From assembly GCA_947166335.1 (NCBI GenBank), contig CAMVDS010000005.1:1-47048 (forward strand): 47,048 nucleotides of DNA, in the 5' to 3' direction. Source of the stretch: an uncultured Mollicutes bacterium (GTDB lineage: Bacteria > Bacillota_I > Bacilli_A > Acholeplasmatales > JAEDCM01). A program made the translations under genes and the position numbers. The notes beneath the pieces are model-generated. The model made no database searches. It saw only the letters and a list, made by a program, of their open reading frames with translations, and was not told the origin of the DNA. Of this stretch, positions 31,923 through 44,480 are shown one piece after another; position 1 is the first letter of the stretch, and each line of letters begins with the position of its first letter.

Positions 31923-34729
31923 AAAACCTTCTTTAAATATTGCCCTGTGAAACTCTTCTTTACTTTTACTATTTCTTCAGGTGTACCAGTAGCTATCACT
32001 TTACCGCCACCATTACCACCTTCAGGACCTAAATCAATAATATAATCAGCACATTTTATCATATCTAGGTTATGTTCAATAACTATAACACTACCACCTG
32101 CATCTACTATCTTTTGTAATACTTCTATAATCTTTCTTACATCATAAGCATGTAAGCCTGTAGTAGGTTCATCTAGGATGTATAAAGTTTTACCTGTGAT
32201 TCTTTTTTGTAGCTCACTAGCAAGCTTTACTCTTTGTGCTTCACCACCTGATAGTGTTGGAGCTGGTTGACCTAGCTTCATATAACCTAAACCAACCTCT
32301 TTTAGAGTTTGTAGTTTTGCTTTTATTTTAGGTTGATTGATAAATAAATCATAAGCTTCATCAATAGTCATATCTAAGACATCAGAAATGTTTTTACCTT
32401 TAAACTTAATTTCTAATGTTTCACTATTATATCTTTTACCCCCACATACATTACATGGAACATATACATCAGGTAAAAATTGCATACTTATGCGCTTTAC
32501 TCCATCTCCCCAACAAGATTCACATCTTCCTCCTTTAACGTTAAATGAGAATCTTCCTTTATCAAATCCTCTCATTTTAGCGTCATTAGTTTGACTAAAT
32601 AAATCTCTTATATCATCAAATACTTGAGTATATGTTGCAGGATTACTTCTTGGACTTCTTCCTATTGGATCTTGCGATATTTCAACAATCTTTTCAATAT
32701 TTTCTATACCTTTAATTTCTTTGCATTTACCGGCATCTGTTTTAACTTTATATAATTTATTACTTATGTTTTTCATAAGTACTTCATTTACTAAGCTAGA
32801 TTTACCAGAACCTGATACACCAGTAACACAAATAAAAGTATTAAGTGGAAATTTTACATCAATATTTTTTAAGTTATTGCAGGAAGCTCCAATAACTTCT
32901 AAATATTTTCCACTACCCTTTCTTCTTTCTTTAGGTACATCTATTTTTTCAATTCCTTTTAAGAATTTACCTGTAATACTATTAGGGTTTTCCATTACTT
33001 CTTCTGGAGTACCACATGCCACAATTTCGCCACCATGAATACCTGCGTAAGGTCCAACATCAACAATGTAGTCACTTCTTCTCATGATTTCATCATCATG
33101 TTCTACAACTATTAATGTATTACCTAAGTCCCTCATTTTTTCTAGTGATGTTATAAGCATATCATTATCACGTTGGTGTAAGCCTATTGATGGTTCATCA
33201 AGTACGTATAAAATACCTGTTAGAGGTGAACCTATTTGAGTAGCAAGTCTAATTCTTTGAGCTTCACCACCTGATAAAGAACCTGCTGTTCTTGATAATG
33301 TTAAATATTTTAATCCTACATCCTTTAAGAAACTTAATCTTGATTTAATTTCTTGAAGAAGTAAGGAAGCTATTTGTTTTTTCTCTTCATCAAGTTCTAG
33401 ACTATAAAGAAAATCATATAACTCATCTATAGGCATTGCGGTTAAATCATAAATATTCTTATTGTTAATAAATACATTAAGCATAGCTTCTTTTAAACGC
33501 ATACCGTGACACGATGGACAAGTAGTTTCTATGACAAACTTTTCTAACCATTCTTTAATCCATTCAGATGTAGTTTCAAAGAATCTTCTCTCTAAGTTAG
33601 TTAATATACCTTCAAAGAATTTTGATGTTTTATTAACCCTACCACTAGATGAAACTATATTAAAATCTATGATGTCTTTACTACCATACAAGATATATTC
33701 TTGTTTCTCTCTAGGTATTTTATTAAATGGAATATCCATATTAATATCATAGAACTTACATACTGTTTTAAGTTCGTTTTTTTGAATATTTGTTTCTTCT
33801 TGATTCTTAATTGGAATGATTGCTCCTTCATTAATAGATTTATCTCTATCTAGGCATAAATCTTCACTTATTCTTTGTTTAAAGCCTAAGCCTGAACAAT
33901 CAGGACAAGCACCAAGAGGTGAGTTAAAACTAAACATTGATGGTTCTAAGCTAGGTATAGAATAACCACAATATTTACATGTATAATTACTATTTAGCAT
34001 TACTTCTTCATCTTTATCTAAATTATAGATAACGACCTTACCTTGCGCTTTTTTAAGGCAAAGATCTACTGATTCAAATATTCTAGATTTATTTTCTTCT
34101 TTAACTATTATTCTATCAATTACAATACTTATGTTATGTTTAATGTTTTTATCTAGATTGATTTCATCATCTAATTCAAACATATCTCCATCAATCTTAG
34201 CTCTTGTAAAACCATCTTTTAGAGCATCATCTAAAATCTTTTTATGAGTACCCTTACTATTTACAACAAGTGGTGCCATAATTTGTATTTTAGAACCATT
34301 CCCAAGCTTTAAGATGAAATTAACCATTTCATCAATACTTTGAGCTTTTATTGGTTCGTGATGAATAGGACAATATGGAGTACCTATTCTTGCGTATAAT
34401 ACTCTTAAATAATCATATATTTCTGTAACTGTACCTACAGTAGATCTCGGGTTATTAGATGTTGATTTTTGGTCAATTGATATAGCTGGCGATAAGCCTT
34501 CTATAGAATCAACATCTGGCTTATTCATACCGCCTAGGAATTGGCGCGCATATGTTGATAAGCTTTCAACATAACGCCTTTGTCCTTCTTGATATATAGT
34601 ATCAAAAGCAAGACTTGATTTTCCGCTTCCTGATAAGCCAGTCATAACTATTAACTTGTTTTTAGGAAGAGTTACATTAACATTTTTTAAATTGTTTTCT
34701 CTTGCTCCTTTTACTATTATTTTATCCAT
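31919..34729 (-). CDS. uvrA: Excinuclease ABC subunit A
   Basis: 936 residues, the family's usual length. Two ABC ATPase modules are seen: Walker A GLSGSGKSSLAFDTI near residue 31 with signature LSGGEAQRIRLATQIGS, and GVSGSGKSSLVNEV near 640 with LSGGEAQRVKLASELQ. Zinc-finger cysteines are present (CKYCGYSIP...CPDCSG and CESCWGDG...CNVCGG). UvrA binds damaged DNA and loads UvrB in nucleotide excision repair. It follows ligA by 2 nt and probably shares its transcript. Ribosome site GGAGAAT. Confidence 0.97.
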   Translation of the reverse strand: MDKIIVKGARENNLKNVNVTLPKNKLIVMTGLSGSGKSSLAFDTIYQEGQRRYVESLSTYARQFLGGMNKPDVDSIEGLSPAISIDQKSTSNNPRSTVGTVTEIYDYLRVLYARIGTPYCPIHHEPIKAQSIDEMVNFILKLGNGSKIQIMAPLVVNSKGTHKKILDDALKDGFTRAKIDGDMFELDDEINLDKNIKHNISIVIDRIIVKEENKSRIFESVDLCLKKAQGKVVIYNLDKDEEVMLNSNYTCKYCGYSIPSLEPSMFSFNSPLGACPDCSGLGFKQRISEDLCLDRDKSINEGAIIPIKNQEETNIQKNELKTVCKFYDINMDIPFNKIPREKQEYILYGSKDIIDFNIVSSSGRVNKTSKFFEGILTNLERRFFETTSEWIKEWLEKFVIETTCPSCHGMRLKEAMLNVFINNKNIYDLTAMPIDELYDFLYSLELDEEKKQIASLLLQEIKSRLSFLKDVGLKYLTLSRTAGSLSGGEAQRIRLATQIGSPLTGILYVLDEPSIGLHQRDNDMLITSLEKMRDLGNTLIVVEHDDEIMRRSDYIVDVGPYAGIHGGEIVACGTPEEVMENPNSITGKFLKGIEKIDVPKERRKGSGKYLEVIGASCNNLKNIDVKFPLNTFICVTGVSGSGKSSLVNEVLMKNISNKLYKVKTDAGKCKEIKGIENIEKIVEISQDPIGRSPRSNPATYTQVFDDIRDLFSQTNDAKMRGFDKGRFSFNVKGGRCESCWGDGVKRISMQFLPDVYVPCNVCGGKRYNSETLEIKFKGKNISDVLDMTIDEAYDLFINQPKIKAKLQTLKEVGLGYMKLGQPAPTLSGGEAQRVKLASELQKRITGKTLYILDEPTTGLHAYDVRKIIEVLQKIVDAGGSVIVIEHNLDMIKCADYIIDLGPEGGNGGGKVIATGTPEEIVKVKKSFTGQYLKKVL

Positions 34730-34731
34730 GG

Positions 34732-36777
<2,046 letters not shown>

Positions 36778-36830
36778 TCATATTTTAGGTTTAATTAAAA
36801 GAATAATGAAAATAATATTTAAGCAATAAA

Positions 36831-36853
36831 AAACGGCTTGTTTAAGCCGTTAT
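36831..36853 (-). terminator. Terminator of the NrdD-like small protein gene
   Basis: AACGGCTT / AAGCCGTT (36832-36839 and 36844-36851) followed by TTTTTT on the minus strand. Confidence 0.82.
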
Positions 36854-36856
36854 TTA

Positions 36857-37129
36857 TTAATAATGTTTTACTCTATCTTTTAATTCAGCTTTTTTAGCGT
36901 TATTCCAACGATCTGTTGTTCCTACTAAATAACCTGTGATTCTTCTGATACGTTCAAAAGGAACATTATAGTGATATTTTAAATCAACAAATTCACCATC
37001 AACATTGATTTCAACTTTATTTAATTCCTTTTTAGGTTCAGCTTCTCTTCCTCTTTGAATGTATGCATCTACTTCTTCTTTTGGTAGTGCATCTATACCT
37101 GTTAATACTACTTCAACATTATTTGTCAT
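36857..37129 (-). CDS. Small protein resembling the C-terminal tail of anaerobic ribonucleotide reductase (NrdD)
   Basis: 90 residues. The second half, RRITGYLVGTTDRWNNAKKA followed by ELKDRVKHY, closely matches the end of class III ribonucleotide reductase, where a R(V/I)TGYL...(F/W)NxxKxxELxDR stretch precedes the glycyl-radical region. The zinc-binding cysteine pairs and the radical glycine loop of a true NrdD are absent. The first half (EVVLTGIDALPKEEVDAYIQ) is not known to me. Ribosome site TAGGAGG. It lies 12 nt after a small membrane protein gene and has its own terminator. No nrdD gene is in the window. Confidence 0.7.
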   Translation of the reverse strand: MTNNVEVVLTGIDALPKEEVDAYIQRGREAEPKKELNKVEINVDGEFVDLKYHYNVPFERIRRITGYLVGTTDRWNNAKKAELKDRVKHY

Positions 37130-37141
37130 ATTATTATCCTC

Positions 37142-37444
37142 CTAATTTTTTGTATTGATTTTTACATATTGTTTTTCTTTATCAGCCCAATATAATCCTC
37201 TATCATCTACTATGATAACTTCATTTAGATTAGCTTTATAATAATCTAATTCAAGAACATCAATTCTAACTATATCATACTTTTCCCCTTGAACTGATTC
37301 TAATATTAAAATGTATTTTTTACTACACATGAAATAACCAATAAATATACCTACAATTGGAATGAAAAACCATAAGATCCACTGTGCATAATTAAATGGT
37401 TGAATCACTTTTTCTTTTAAAACATATTTCTTTTCTACTACCAT
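37142..37444 (-). CDS. Small membrane protein
   Basis: 100 residues if started at the ATG at 37444 (6 nt after a G-rich site); the ATG at 37450 is directly against that site. One membrane span, possibly a hairpin (about residues 20-42, WILWFFIPIVGIFIGYFMCS), is followed by a beta-rich cytosolic or outer domain (LILESVQGEKYDIVRIDVLE). It is 4-10 nt downstream of pcrA. Function unknown. Confidence 0.68.
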   Translation of the reverse strand: MVVEKKYVLKEKVIQPFNYAQWILWFFIPIVGIFIGYFMCSKKYILILESVQGEKYDIVRIDVLELDYYKANLNEVIIVDDRGLYWADKEKQYVKINTKN

Positions 37445-37454
37445 TTTCATCCCC

Positions 37455-39542
37455 CTACTCTATTTTTGATAATGTTGGATGGTTTTTAAGTACTTTCTTT
37501 ATACCTTCTTTAAAAGCTATAGTAAGCATTCTATCATCCATTCCAACAATTACACCATCACCAAATATTTTATGATTTACTTTATCACCAAGTTGGTAAG
37601 TATCATTATTATAATCAGCTTCTGTGTATAATTTCTTCTCCTCTTTCTTTTCATTTGTAAATAATGGTTTAAATGAAGTTTTTAGAGGTTTATTTAAATC
37701 ATTTAAGAACTTAGTATCAATTTCTTTAATAAATCTTGATGGTCTTGAATATATTGTTTTACCATAAAGCATTCTATTTCTTGCGTAACTTAAGAATAGT
37801 TTTTCTTTTGCTCTTGTAATACCTACATAAGCAATTCTTCTTTCTTCTTCTATCTCGCCTTCCATAATAGCTTGCATAGATGGGAATATTTCATCTTCTA
37901 AAGCCATCATAAATACAACTGGAAATTCCAAACCTTTTGCTTGATGGAAGCTCATTAAGCTTACATAATTATCTGTATCAAATTTATTTTCTTCATCTGT
38001 TCTTAAAGCTAGATATTTTAGTAGTTCTTCAAGCTTTTCTAAATCAGTTCCTTCATAAGCTTCATCAGCTTCAGCAAGAACTGAATTTAATTCTTTGATG
38101 TTATCTAATCTATCAGGATCATCCTTATAATATTCTTCTAAATTAAGTTTATTAATTAGAATATCTATATAATTAGTTATACATGTGTTTTCAAATTCTC
38201 TTTTTAGTGATTTTATGAAATTGACAAAGTCAAATACTTTCTTATTTGAAATCTTGTTTATGGCTTCGTTAAGGCTAAATCCACTTTCTACTAATTCATC
38301 TATCTTTTCAATAGTTGTTGTTCCAATACCACGCTTTGGTTCGTTTACTACTCTCTTAAAAGCCCATAAATTATCTAGATTAATTACTAGTTTTAAGTAA
38401 GCAATCATATCTTTAATTTCTTTTCTAGAGAAGAAACTCATACCACCAAATACTCTATATGGAATGCCACATTTAAGTAACATATCTTCAACATTTCTAC
38501 TTAGCGCATTTACTCTATAGAATATTGCCATTTCATTATAATTATAACCATTACTATGTAGGTATAGAATTTTATTTTTGATATACATCATTTCACTTTG
38601 TGTAGTATCGCATTCTTTTAATTCTACTAAGTCTCCTGCATCTTGAATAGATTTTAAATTTTTCTTTATTCTATCATGGTTATGATCAATTAAAGAGTTT
38701 GCGGCATTTAATATATTACTTTTAGATCTATAATTTATATCTAGTACTATTTGTGTTGGTTTAAAGTGATGAATAAATTCTTTTATATTACCTACATTTG
38801 CATTTCTAAAAGAATAAATTGATTGATCGCCATCACCTACAACAAAAATATTTTTAAATCTATCTGCGAGTAATTCTATTAATTCATATTGTATAGTGTT
38901 AGTATCTTGAAACTCATCAACCATTATATATAAGAATTTTCTTTGATAATAATCTAATACATCAGGATATTGATGGAATAGTTCTACTACTTTTAGTAAT
39001 AAATCATCAAAATCCATTGCATTTTCTAATTTTAATCTTTCATTATATTTTTCATAAAATAAGTCATAATCAACTTGTTTTCTAGGTTCAAGCAAAGGTT
39101 TCTTTCCGTTTTTTATTTTGGAAATATAATTTCTAACTTCTTTTGGTTTATAAACTGTATTGTTTAATTGTAGGTCATCAAAAATCTTTTTGACTGCCTT
39201 ATTTGCGTCCTCATCATCGAATATCTCAAAATCATTTTTATATCCTAAAAGATGAGCATCTTTTCTTAAGATTCTAGCGCATAATGAGTGGAAAGTCATA
39301 ATAGTTGATGAATTATGATCTAGCATTTTTTCTACACGCTCTTTCATCTCTTTAGCTGCTTTATTAGTAAATGTAACAGCAAGTATATTAGATGAATCTA
39401 CGCCTTGTTCTACTAGATAACATAATCTATGAGTAAGTACTCTTGTCTTACCACTACCAGCACCAGCAACAACGATGACTGGACCATATATTTCTTTTAC
39501 TGCTTTTATTTGATTTTCGTTTAAGTTTTTAAATAAATCCAT
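37455..39542 (-). CDS. pcrA: ATP-dependent DNA helicase PcrA/UvrD
   Basis: 695 residues, slightly short for PcrA (about 730). Motifs: Walker A VVAGAGSGKTRVLTHRLCYL, motif Ia VTFTNKAAKEM, motif II DEFQDTN, motif III GDGDQSIYSFRNA, motif IV NYRSK, motif V SFHQAKGLEFPVVF and motif VI RRIAYVGITRAKEKLFL. The C-terminus has the Tudor-like RNA polymerase-binding segment (GDKVNHKIFGDGVIVGM). A 3'-5' superfamily 1 helicase in repair and replication conflict handling. Ribosome site TAAGGATTGAT. Confidence 0.96.
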   Translation of the reverse strand: MDLFKNLNENQIKAVKEIYGPVIVVAGAGSGKTRVLTHRLCYLVEQGVDSSNILAVTFTNKAAKEMKERVEKMLDHNSSTIMTFHSLCARILRKDAHLLGYKNDFEIFDDEDANKAVKKIFDDLQLNNTVYKPKEVRNYISKIKNGKKPLLEPRKQVDYDLFYEKYNERLKLENAMDFDDLLLKVVELFHQYPDVLDYYQRKFLYIMVDEFQDTNTIQYELIELLADRFKNIFVVGDGDQSIYSFRNANVGNIKEFIHHFKPTQIVLDINYRSKSNILNAANSLIDHNHDRIKKNLKSIQDAGDLVELKECDTTQSEMMYIKNKILYLHSNGYNYNEMAIFYRVNALSRNVEDMLLKCGIPYRVFGGMSFFSRKEIKDMIAYLKLVINLDNLWAFKRVVNEPKRGIGTTTIEKIDELVESGFSLNEAINKISNKKVFDFVNFIKSLKREFENTCITNYIDILINKLNLEEYYKDDPDRLDNIKELNSVLAEADEAYEGTDLEKLEELLKYLALRTDEENKFDTDNYVSLMSFHQAKGLEFPVVFMMALEDEIFPSMQAIMEGEIEEERRIAYVGITRAKEKLFLSYARNRMLYGKTIYSRPSRFIKEIDTKFLNDLNKPLKTSFKPLFTNEKKEEKKLYTEADYNNDTYQLGDKVNHKIFGDGVIVGMDDRMLTIAFKEGIKKVLKNHPTLSKIE

Positions 39543-39560
39543 TATATCAATCCTTAAATT

Positions 39561-41183
39561 TTACATTGATGATTTTAAAGGTGTAATTCTATTAAATATT
39601 AAATTATCTTTTGTAGATAGTTTATCAGTACAGAAATAACCAACTCTTAAGAATTGATATTTATCTCCTACATTTGTCTTTTCTAGTGATTCTTCAACAA
39701 ATCCTTCTAATTCTTTTACGGAATTTGGATTTAAGTTTTCTAGGAAAGATTTATCATTATCCTCATCTAGTAATAATGGCTCAAAGAAAAGGAATTTTGC
39801 TTTTTTACATGTTTTAGCATCTACATAATGAATTGTGCCATTAGGCTTTCTTTCATCAAATCCTGAGCCACTCTTTGTTGCTGGATCATATGTACATTTT
39901 AATTCAATTACATTACCAAATTCATCCTTAATTACTTCATTACATTTGATGAAATATGCACCAAATAATCTAACTTCTATATCTTTAGATAATCTCTTCC
40001 ATTTCTTATTAGGCTTTTCTTCTAAGAAATCTTCTTGATCAATATATAAAGTGTTAGAGAATGAAATCTTACGTGTTGTTGCATTTTCATTTTCTACGTT
40101 ATTTGATACTTCTAAGTATTCTATTTTATCTTCTGGATAATTAGTGATAGTAACTTTTAAAGGATGCATAATAGCCATACGTCTATCAGCTTTTAGCTTT
40201 AAATCATCTCTTAAAGCTTCATCAAGCATTTCACTTGATACTGTTGAATTAACTCTTGATAGACCTGTAGAGATGATGAAGTTTTTAATAGCTTCTGCAG
40301 TATAGCCTCTTCTTCTTAGTCCTACTAGAGTAGGCATTCTTTGATCATCATAACCAGTAACTTTACCACTTTCAACAAGCATTCTTAAATATCTTTTTGA
40401 CATAATTGTATTAGTGATATTTAATCTACCAAATTCATATTGATGTGGAATATTTTCACATTCACAGTTTTCAATAACCCAATCATATAAAACTCTATGG
40501 TTATCATATTCTAGTGAACATAATGAGTGAGTAATTCCTTCAAATGAATCTTGAAGTGGGTGGGCAAAGTCATACATAGGGAAGATACACCATTTTGTAC
40601 CTTGTCTATGATGGTTGATATGAATAATTCTATAAAGTGCTGGATCTCTTAAATTGATGTTTGGGCTAGCCATATCAATTTTAGCTCTTAGAGTTTTAGA
40701 ACCATCAGGGAATTCTCCCTTTCTCATTCTTTCGAATAAGTCTAAGTTTTCTTCAATGCTTCTATCTCTATAAGGTGAGTTCTTACCTGGTTCAGTTAAT
40801 GTTCCTCTATATTTAGACATTTCTTCTTGTGATAAATCACAAACATATGCTAAACCTTTCTTGATTAGTAAAATGGCTTTCTCATAAGTTTTTTCAAAAT
40901 AATCAGATCCATAGAAAACATTAGCTGGAGTATATCCTAACCAAGCTAAATCTTCTTTTATAGCTTCTACATATTCAGCATCTTCTTTAACTGGGTTAGT
41001 ATCATCGAAACGAAGATTTGTCTTACCGTTAAATTCTTTTGCTAGTTCAAAGTTAGTAATGATTGCTCTAGCATGACCAATATGTAGATATGCATTTGGT
41101 TCTGGTGGGAAACGTGTGATTATTTCATTATGTTTACCACTATCTAAATCTTGTTGCATAATTGTTTTAATAAAATTGTCCAT
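39561..41183 (-). CDS. glnS: Glutaminyl-tRNA synthetase
   Basis: 540 residues, the usual bacterial GlnRS length. The class I HIGH motif is in [17 protein letters not shown], and the KMSKS-type loop is [14 protein letters not shown]-type residues and the LRFDDTNP segment separate GlnRS/GluRS from other class I enzymes. The C-terminal anticodon-binding beta barrels are present ([32 protein letters not shown]). It charges tRNA-Gln directly; many Firmicutes use the GatCAB route instead. It follows tsaD by 12 nt. Ribosome site TAGGAGGT. Confidence 0.96.
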   Translation of the reverse strand: MDNFIKTIMQQDLDSGKHNEIITRFPPEPNAYLHIGHARAIITNFELAKEFNGKTNLRFDDTNPVKEDAEYVEAIKEDLAWLGYTPANVFYGSDYFEKTYEKAILLIKKGLAYVCDLSQEEMSKYRGTLTEPGKNSPYRDRSIEENLDLFERMRKGEFPDGSKTLRAKIDMASPNINLRDPALYRIIHINHHRQGTKWCIFPMYDFAHPLQDSFEGITHSLCSLEYDNHRVLYDWVIENCECENIPHQYEFGRLNITNTIMSKRYLRMLVESGKVTGYDDQRMPTLVGLRRRGYTAEAIKNFIISTGLSRVNSTVSSEMLDEALRDDLKLKADRRMAIMHPLKVTITNYPEDKIEYLEVSNNVENENATTRKISFSNTLYIDQEDFLEEKPNKKWKRLSKDIEVRLFGAYFIKCNEVIKDEFGNVIELKCTYDPATKSGSGFDERKPNGTIHYVDAKTCKKAKFLFFEPLLLDEDNDKSFLENLNPNSVKELEGFVEESLEKTNVGDKYQFLRVGYFCTDKLSTKDNLIFNRITPLKSSM

Positions 41184-41195
41184 TTTTATTACCTC

Positions 41196-42188
41196 CTAAA
41201 AATCCAAATATGGAATACCATCAATATCAAACTTTCTGTCTTTATATCCATCTAAGGCACAGAAATAACCTAATGATGCAATCATAGCTGCATTATCAGT
41301 ACAATATTTGATACTTGGCATACATATTTCAAATTCTGTAATTTCTTTTGTTAGTTTTTCTCTTAAACCTTTGTTTGCGGCAACTCCACCAGCAATTATA
41401 ATTTGTTTTACATTATATTTTTTCGCAGCCATATGTGTTTTATAAACTAAAACATCGGTTACTGCTTCCTGGAAGGATGCACAAACATCTTCTTTATTAA
41501 CTTCTACTCCACGCTGTTCGTTATTATGAACAAAGTTTATAATAGCGCTCTTTAAGCCGGAGAAGCTAAAATCGAATCCATCTTTATCTAGATATACTCT
41601 AGGGAAGTTATAAACGTCTTTACCTTGATGTGCTAATTTATCAATAACTGGTCCACCTGGATAAGGTACACCAATTACTCTACCTACCTTATCATAAGAT
41701 TCACCTACAGCATCATCTAATGTTTGACCTAGTTGAACATATGAATTATGTTTTTCCATTAAAACAAGTTCTGTATGTCCTCCACTTACAACTAAAGCAA
41801 GGCAAGGGAACTTAAGTTCGTTTTCTAGGTTATTAGCATATATATGACCTGCAAGATGGTTTACACCAATAATAGGAATATTATTAGCATAAGCAAAAGC
41901 TGTTGCGGCACTTATACCGATTAATAGTGCACCTATTAATCCTGGTCCTTCAGTAACAGCTACTAAATCTATATCTTTAGGCTTTAAATTCGCGTCTTTA
42001 AGCGCTTTTTCAAAAACACATGTTACAACTTCAGTATGGCAACGTGATGCGATTTCAGGTACTACACCACCATATTCTCTATGAACATCGATTTGACTAG
42101 ATACAACATTTGATAATATTTCCTTACCATCTTTTACAATTGCTACACTAGTCTCATCGCATGAAGTTTCTACTCCAAGTACAATCAT
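41196..42188 (-). CDS. tsaD: tRNA N6-threonylcarbamoyladenosine synthesis protein TsaD
   Basis: 330 residues of the ASKHA fold. The N-terminus [14 protein letters not shown] binds phosphate, and metal-binding histidines are in [29 protein letters not shown]-type [12 protein letters not shown] and [15 protein letters not shown] complete the family pattern. TsaD transfers the threonylcarbamoyl group to A37 of ANN-decoding tRNAs, with TsaB and TsaE, both encoded just upstream. Ribosome site AAGGGAGTG. It starts 1 nt after the rimI stop. Confidence 0.97.
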   Translation of the reverse strand: MIVLGVETSCDETSVAIVKDGKEILSNVVSSQIDVHREYGGVVPEIASRCHTEVVTCVFEKALKDANLKPKDIDLVAVTEGPGLIGALLIGISAATAFAYANNIPIIGVNHLAGHIYANNLENELKFPCLALVVSGGHTELVLMEKHNSYVQLGQTLDDAVGESYDKVGRVIGVPYPGGPVIDKLAHQGKDVYNFPRVYLDKDGFDFSFSGLKSAIINFVHNNEQRGVEVNKEDVCASFQEAVTDVLVYKTHMAAKKYNVKQIIIAGGVAANKGLREKLTKEITEFEICMPSIKYCTDNAAMIASLGYFCALDGYKDRKFDIDGIPYLDF

Positions 42189-42189
42189 T

Positions 42190-42591
42190 TTAACACTCCC
42201 TTAGCATTAATAAAGCATCTTCATTATTACTGTAATAATTCTTTCTTACAGTAACTGTTTTAAATCCATATTTTTCATAAATATGAATAGCTATACTATT
42301 TGATTTTCTAACCTCTAATGTTATTACATAACCAGCTAGATAATCAAGTGCATATTTAAATAATATTTGGCCATATCCTTCATTCTTCTTATTTACAATG
42401 ATTGATTCTATTTGAGCTTTATTCTCATCATGCCAAAGAGAAATATAGCCAATAAAATCATTATCTTCCATAACAAAATGAGTATGAAGATCATCATTAT
42501 TTAATTCTTCAGTTAGAATATAACCATAATTATCTTTTTCTATTTTCTTAATATTTTCTAAATCAGATGAATTAGATTTTCTAATCTTCAT
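42190..42591 (-). CDS. rimI: GNAT acetyltransferase, RimI-type
   Basis: 133 residues with GNAT motifs: [20 protein letters not shown] (acetyl-CoA loop, K-x-x-G-x-G) and [19 protein letters not shown]. Its place between tsaB and tsaD is that of rimI, the acetylase of the N-terminus of ribosomal protein S18. The symbol rests largely on this position. It overlaps tsaB by 11 bp, which suggests coupled translation. Confidence 0.82.
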   Translation of the reverse strand: MKIRKSNSSDLENIKKIEKDNYGYILTEELNNDDLHTHFVMEDNDFIGYISLWHDENKAQIESIIVNKKNEGYGQILFKYALDYLAGYVITLEVRKSNSIAIHIYEKYGFKTVTVRKNYYSNNEDALLMLREC

Positions 42592-43141
42592 GATTTTTAT
42601 TCCTTTCAGCTTCAGTCTTTCTTAAATAATTAGGAACTAAAGCATGAACATCTTTAACTAAAGTTGCTTTTTTAACTATTTTTTCCATATTTGGTTTATA
42701 TTCATTTTCTGTAATAGTTAATCCTGCTTTAGTAAATTCATTAATTGGTCTTAAAGCTTCTTCTAAGATTAATGAATCATCATTATCATATATTGCGCAA
42801 AAAGCATTACCTCTTCTAGCATCAATACTTACACTTCTAATTCCTTCATATCCAGAGCATTGGATATATAAGCTTGATATTTCTTTTAGAGGAATATGTT
42901 TAGTCCAGCTAAACATCTTCGCTACAACTACTCCTACTCTAACACCTGTATATGAACCAGGTCCAACACCTACGATTATTTCATCTATTTCATCAAGTTT
43001 AGTGTCTCCTAAAAGTTCATCTATTTTCTTCATTAAAACGGCCGCATGGTTTTTACCTTTTTCTAGGATTTCTCTTTTTTCTTTTCCGTATAATCCAACA
43101 TATAAGTTTTCTGTGGCTGTATCTATAATTAAACTATTCAA
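42581..43141 (-). CDS. tsaB: tRNA threonylcarbamoyladenosine synthesis scaffold TsaB
   Basis: 186 residues, shorter than most TsaB (about 220-240). The N-terminus LIIDTATENLYVGLYG and EIIVGVGPGSYTGVRVGVVVA are the family signature; it is an inactive relative of TsaD that holds TsaD and TsaE together. The C-terminus ends in PNYLRKTEAERN, typical of the family. It overlaps tsaE by 8 bp and rimI by 11 bp. Confidence 0.94.
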   Translation of the reverse strand: MNSLIIDTATENLYVGLYGKEKREILEKGKNHAAVLMKKIDELLGDTKLDEIDEIIVGVGPGSYTGVRVGVVVAKMFSWTKHIPLKEISSLYIQCSGYEGIRSVSIDARRGNAFCAIYDNDDSLILEEALRPINEFTKAGLTITENEYKPNMEKIVKKATLVKDVHALVPNYLRKTEAERNKNHED

Positions 43142-43577
43142 AATTAGCCACCTCCATTAACTTCTCATATTTTTCTCCAACTGGAATAAATTCGAATTTT
43201 CTCTTATCATCTTCAATAGTGATAATTATTCTTAAATATTCTTTTGGAAGTAATTCATCTGCTTGATGTGGCCATTCTATTACGGCAATACCACTATCAA
43301 TATATTCTTCTAAATCAAATTCTTGATTTACACCATTTAATCTATATAAATCTAAATGATATAAAGGGTATTTTCCTTTATAACATTTCATTATAGTAAA
43401 TGTTGGTGAATTAATTGTCTTTTCTATTCCCAAGGCTTTACCAATTCCTTTAGTAAAAGTGGTTTTACCAGCACCTAAATCTCCTTCAAGTAAAATAGTT
43501 GAAGGGTTTGTTAATAATAGGCCTAATTTATAACCAAGATCTATAGATTCATTTTCATTTTTACTAAAAATAACCAT
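43134..43577 (-). CDS. tsaE: tRNA threonylcarbamoyladenosine synthesis ATPase TsaE
   Basis: 147 residues, normal length. Walker A is in LLEGDLGAGKTTFTKGIGKA; NSPTFTIMKCYKGKYPLYHL DLYRL and IEWPHQADELLP are characteristic. Its ATP hydrolysis resets the TsaBD complex. It is the first gene of the tsaE-tsaB-rimI-tsaD-glnS run. Ribosome site GGAGTTGAT. Confidence 0.95.
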   Translation of the reverse strand: MVIFSKNENESIDLGYKLGLLLTNPSTILLEGDLGAGKTTFTKGIGKALGIEKTINSPTFTIMKCYKGKYPLYHLDLYRLNGVNQEFDLEEYIDSGIAVIEWPHQADELLPKEYLRIIITIEDDKRKFEFIPVGEKYEKLMEVANFE

Positions 43578-43628
43578 AATAAATCAACTCCATCATAAAC
43601 GGTATACATACATTATATCACAAAATAT

Positions 43629-43661
43629 AAAAGTAGATATTAAATATCTACTTATTTTTTA
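43629..43661. terminator. Bidirectional terminator between the TPR gene and tsaE
   Basis: AAGTAGATATT / AATATCTACTT (43631-43641 and 43643-43653), with T-rich sequence on the plus side and a weaker one on the minus side. Confidence 0.65.
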
Positions 43662-43684
43662 TTATTTTATACATTTTATTTACG

Positions 43685-44467
43685 TTATTTTGTTAAATTG
43701 TTAATCTTTTTGATAACTGTTAAATAATTTTCATCGTTTGTTAGTTCATATAAAGTATTTAAAATTTCAAGCGATGTAACAACATCGCTATTGTAAATCT
43801 TATTATAAATATAATTCAATTTATCTATCATAAGAGTTGGAGTATTTATTCCTTTATTTTGCATAAAGTTCATAATTGCATCAATTGATGGATCCATTTC
43901 CTTGCCTAAGCAATCATATATTCTAAATAATTCAGGTGTAGTTATTTCACTATTTCCTTCATATACGTATCTAGCAAAAAGTATCATATATAATGCTTCT
44001 ACATAATTTTCATATCTAAAATAATATTCGCTTAAATTACGATAAAATCTTTGAAATGATTCTGCATTATAACAATAATTTAAGGCTTCATTAGATTCCT
44101 TAAAGAATAAATCAAGTTCATTTGTAAGTCTAAATGTATCAGTATATTTAAACCTTACTAAAGAGTCGAAAGGGTCTATATCTAGCGCTTTTTTAAATAT
44201 ATTTCTAGCTTCAATATATTTACCTGTAAGCATTAATGCAGTGCCATAAATGCTATATAATTTTCTATAATTTAAGTCTTCTTTTTTTATGTTTGAATTA
44301 TATGTTGTTAGATATAAATAATATTCTATTCCATTATTAAAGCTATGAATAATAGCAGGTTCATCACCTAATAGTTCTTTTGCTTTATCTATAACATCAT
44401 AATATTTATTATTCTCTAATAACTCTTCAATTTTACTTAAATTGTAATCGAATTTAACTTTATCCAT
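43685..44467 (-). CDS. TPR-repeat-like protein
   Basis: 260 residues, all-helical. Repeats of TPR character are seen: YRKLYSIYGTALMLTGKYIE then ARNIFKKALDIDPFDSLVRF, followed by ESFQRFYRNLSEYYFRYENY. There is no signal or membrane segment, so it is probably a cytosolic adaptor. Ribosome site AAAGGAGC. It follows the aminotransferase gene, with a terminator between them. The partner is unknown. Confidence 0.78.
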   Translation of the reverse strand: MDKVKFDYNLSKIEELLENNKYYDVIDKAKELLGDEPAIIHSFNNGIEYYLYLTTYNSNIKKEDLNYRKLYSIYGTALMLTGKYIEARNIFKKALDIDPFDSLVRFKYTDTFRLTNELDLFFKESNEALNYCYNAESFQRFYRNLSEYYFRYENYVEALYMILFARYVYEGNSEITTPELFRIYDCLGKEMDPSIDAIMNFMQNKGINTPTLMIDKLNYIYNKIYNSDVVTSLEILNTLYELTNDENYLTVIKKINNLTK

Positions 44468-44480
44468 AAATGCTCCTTTA

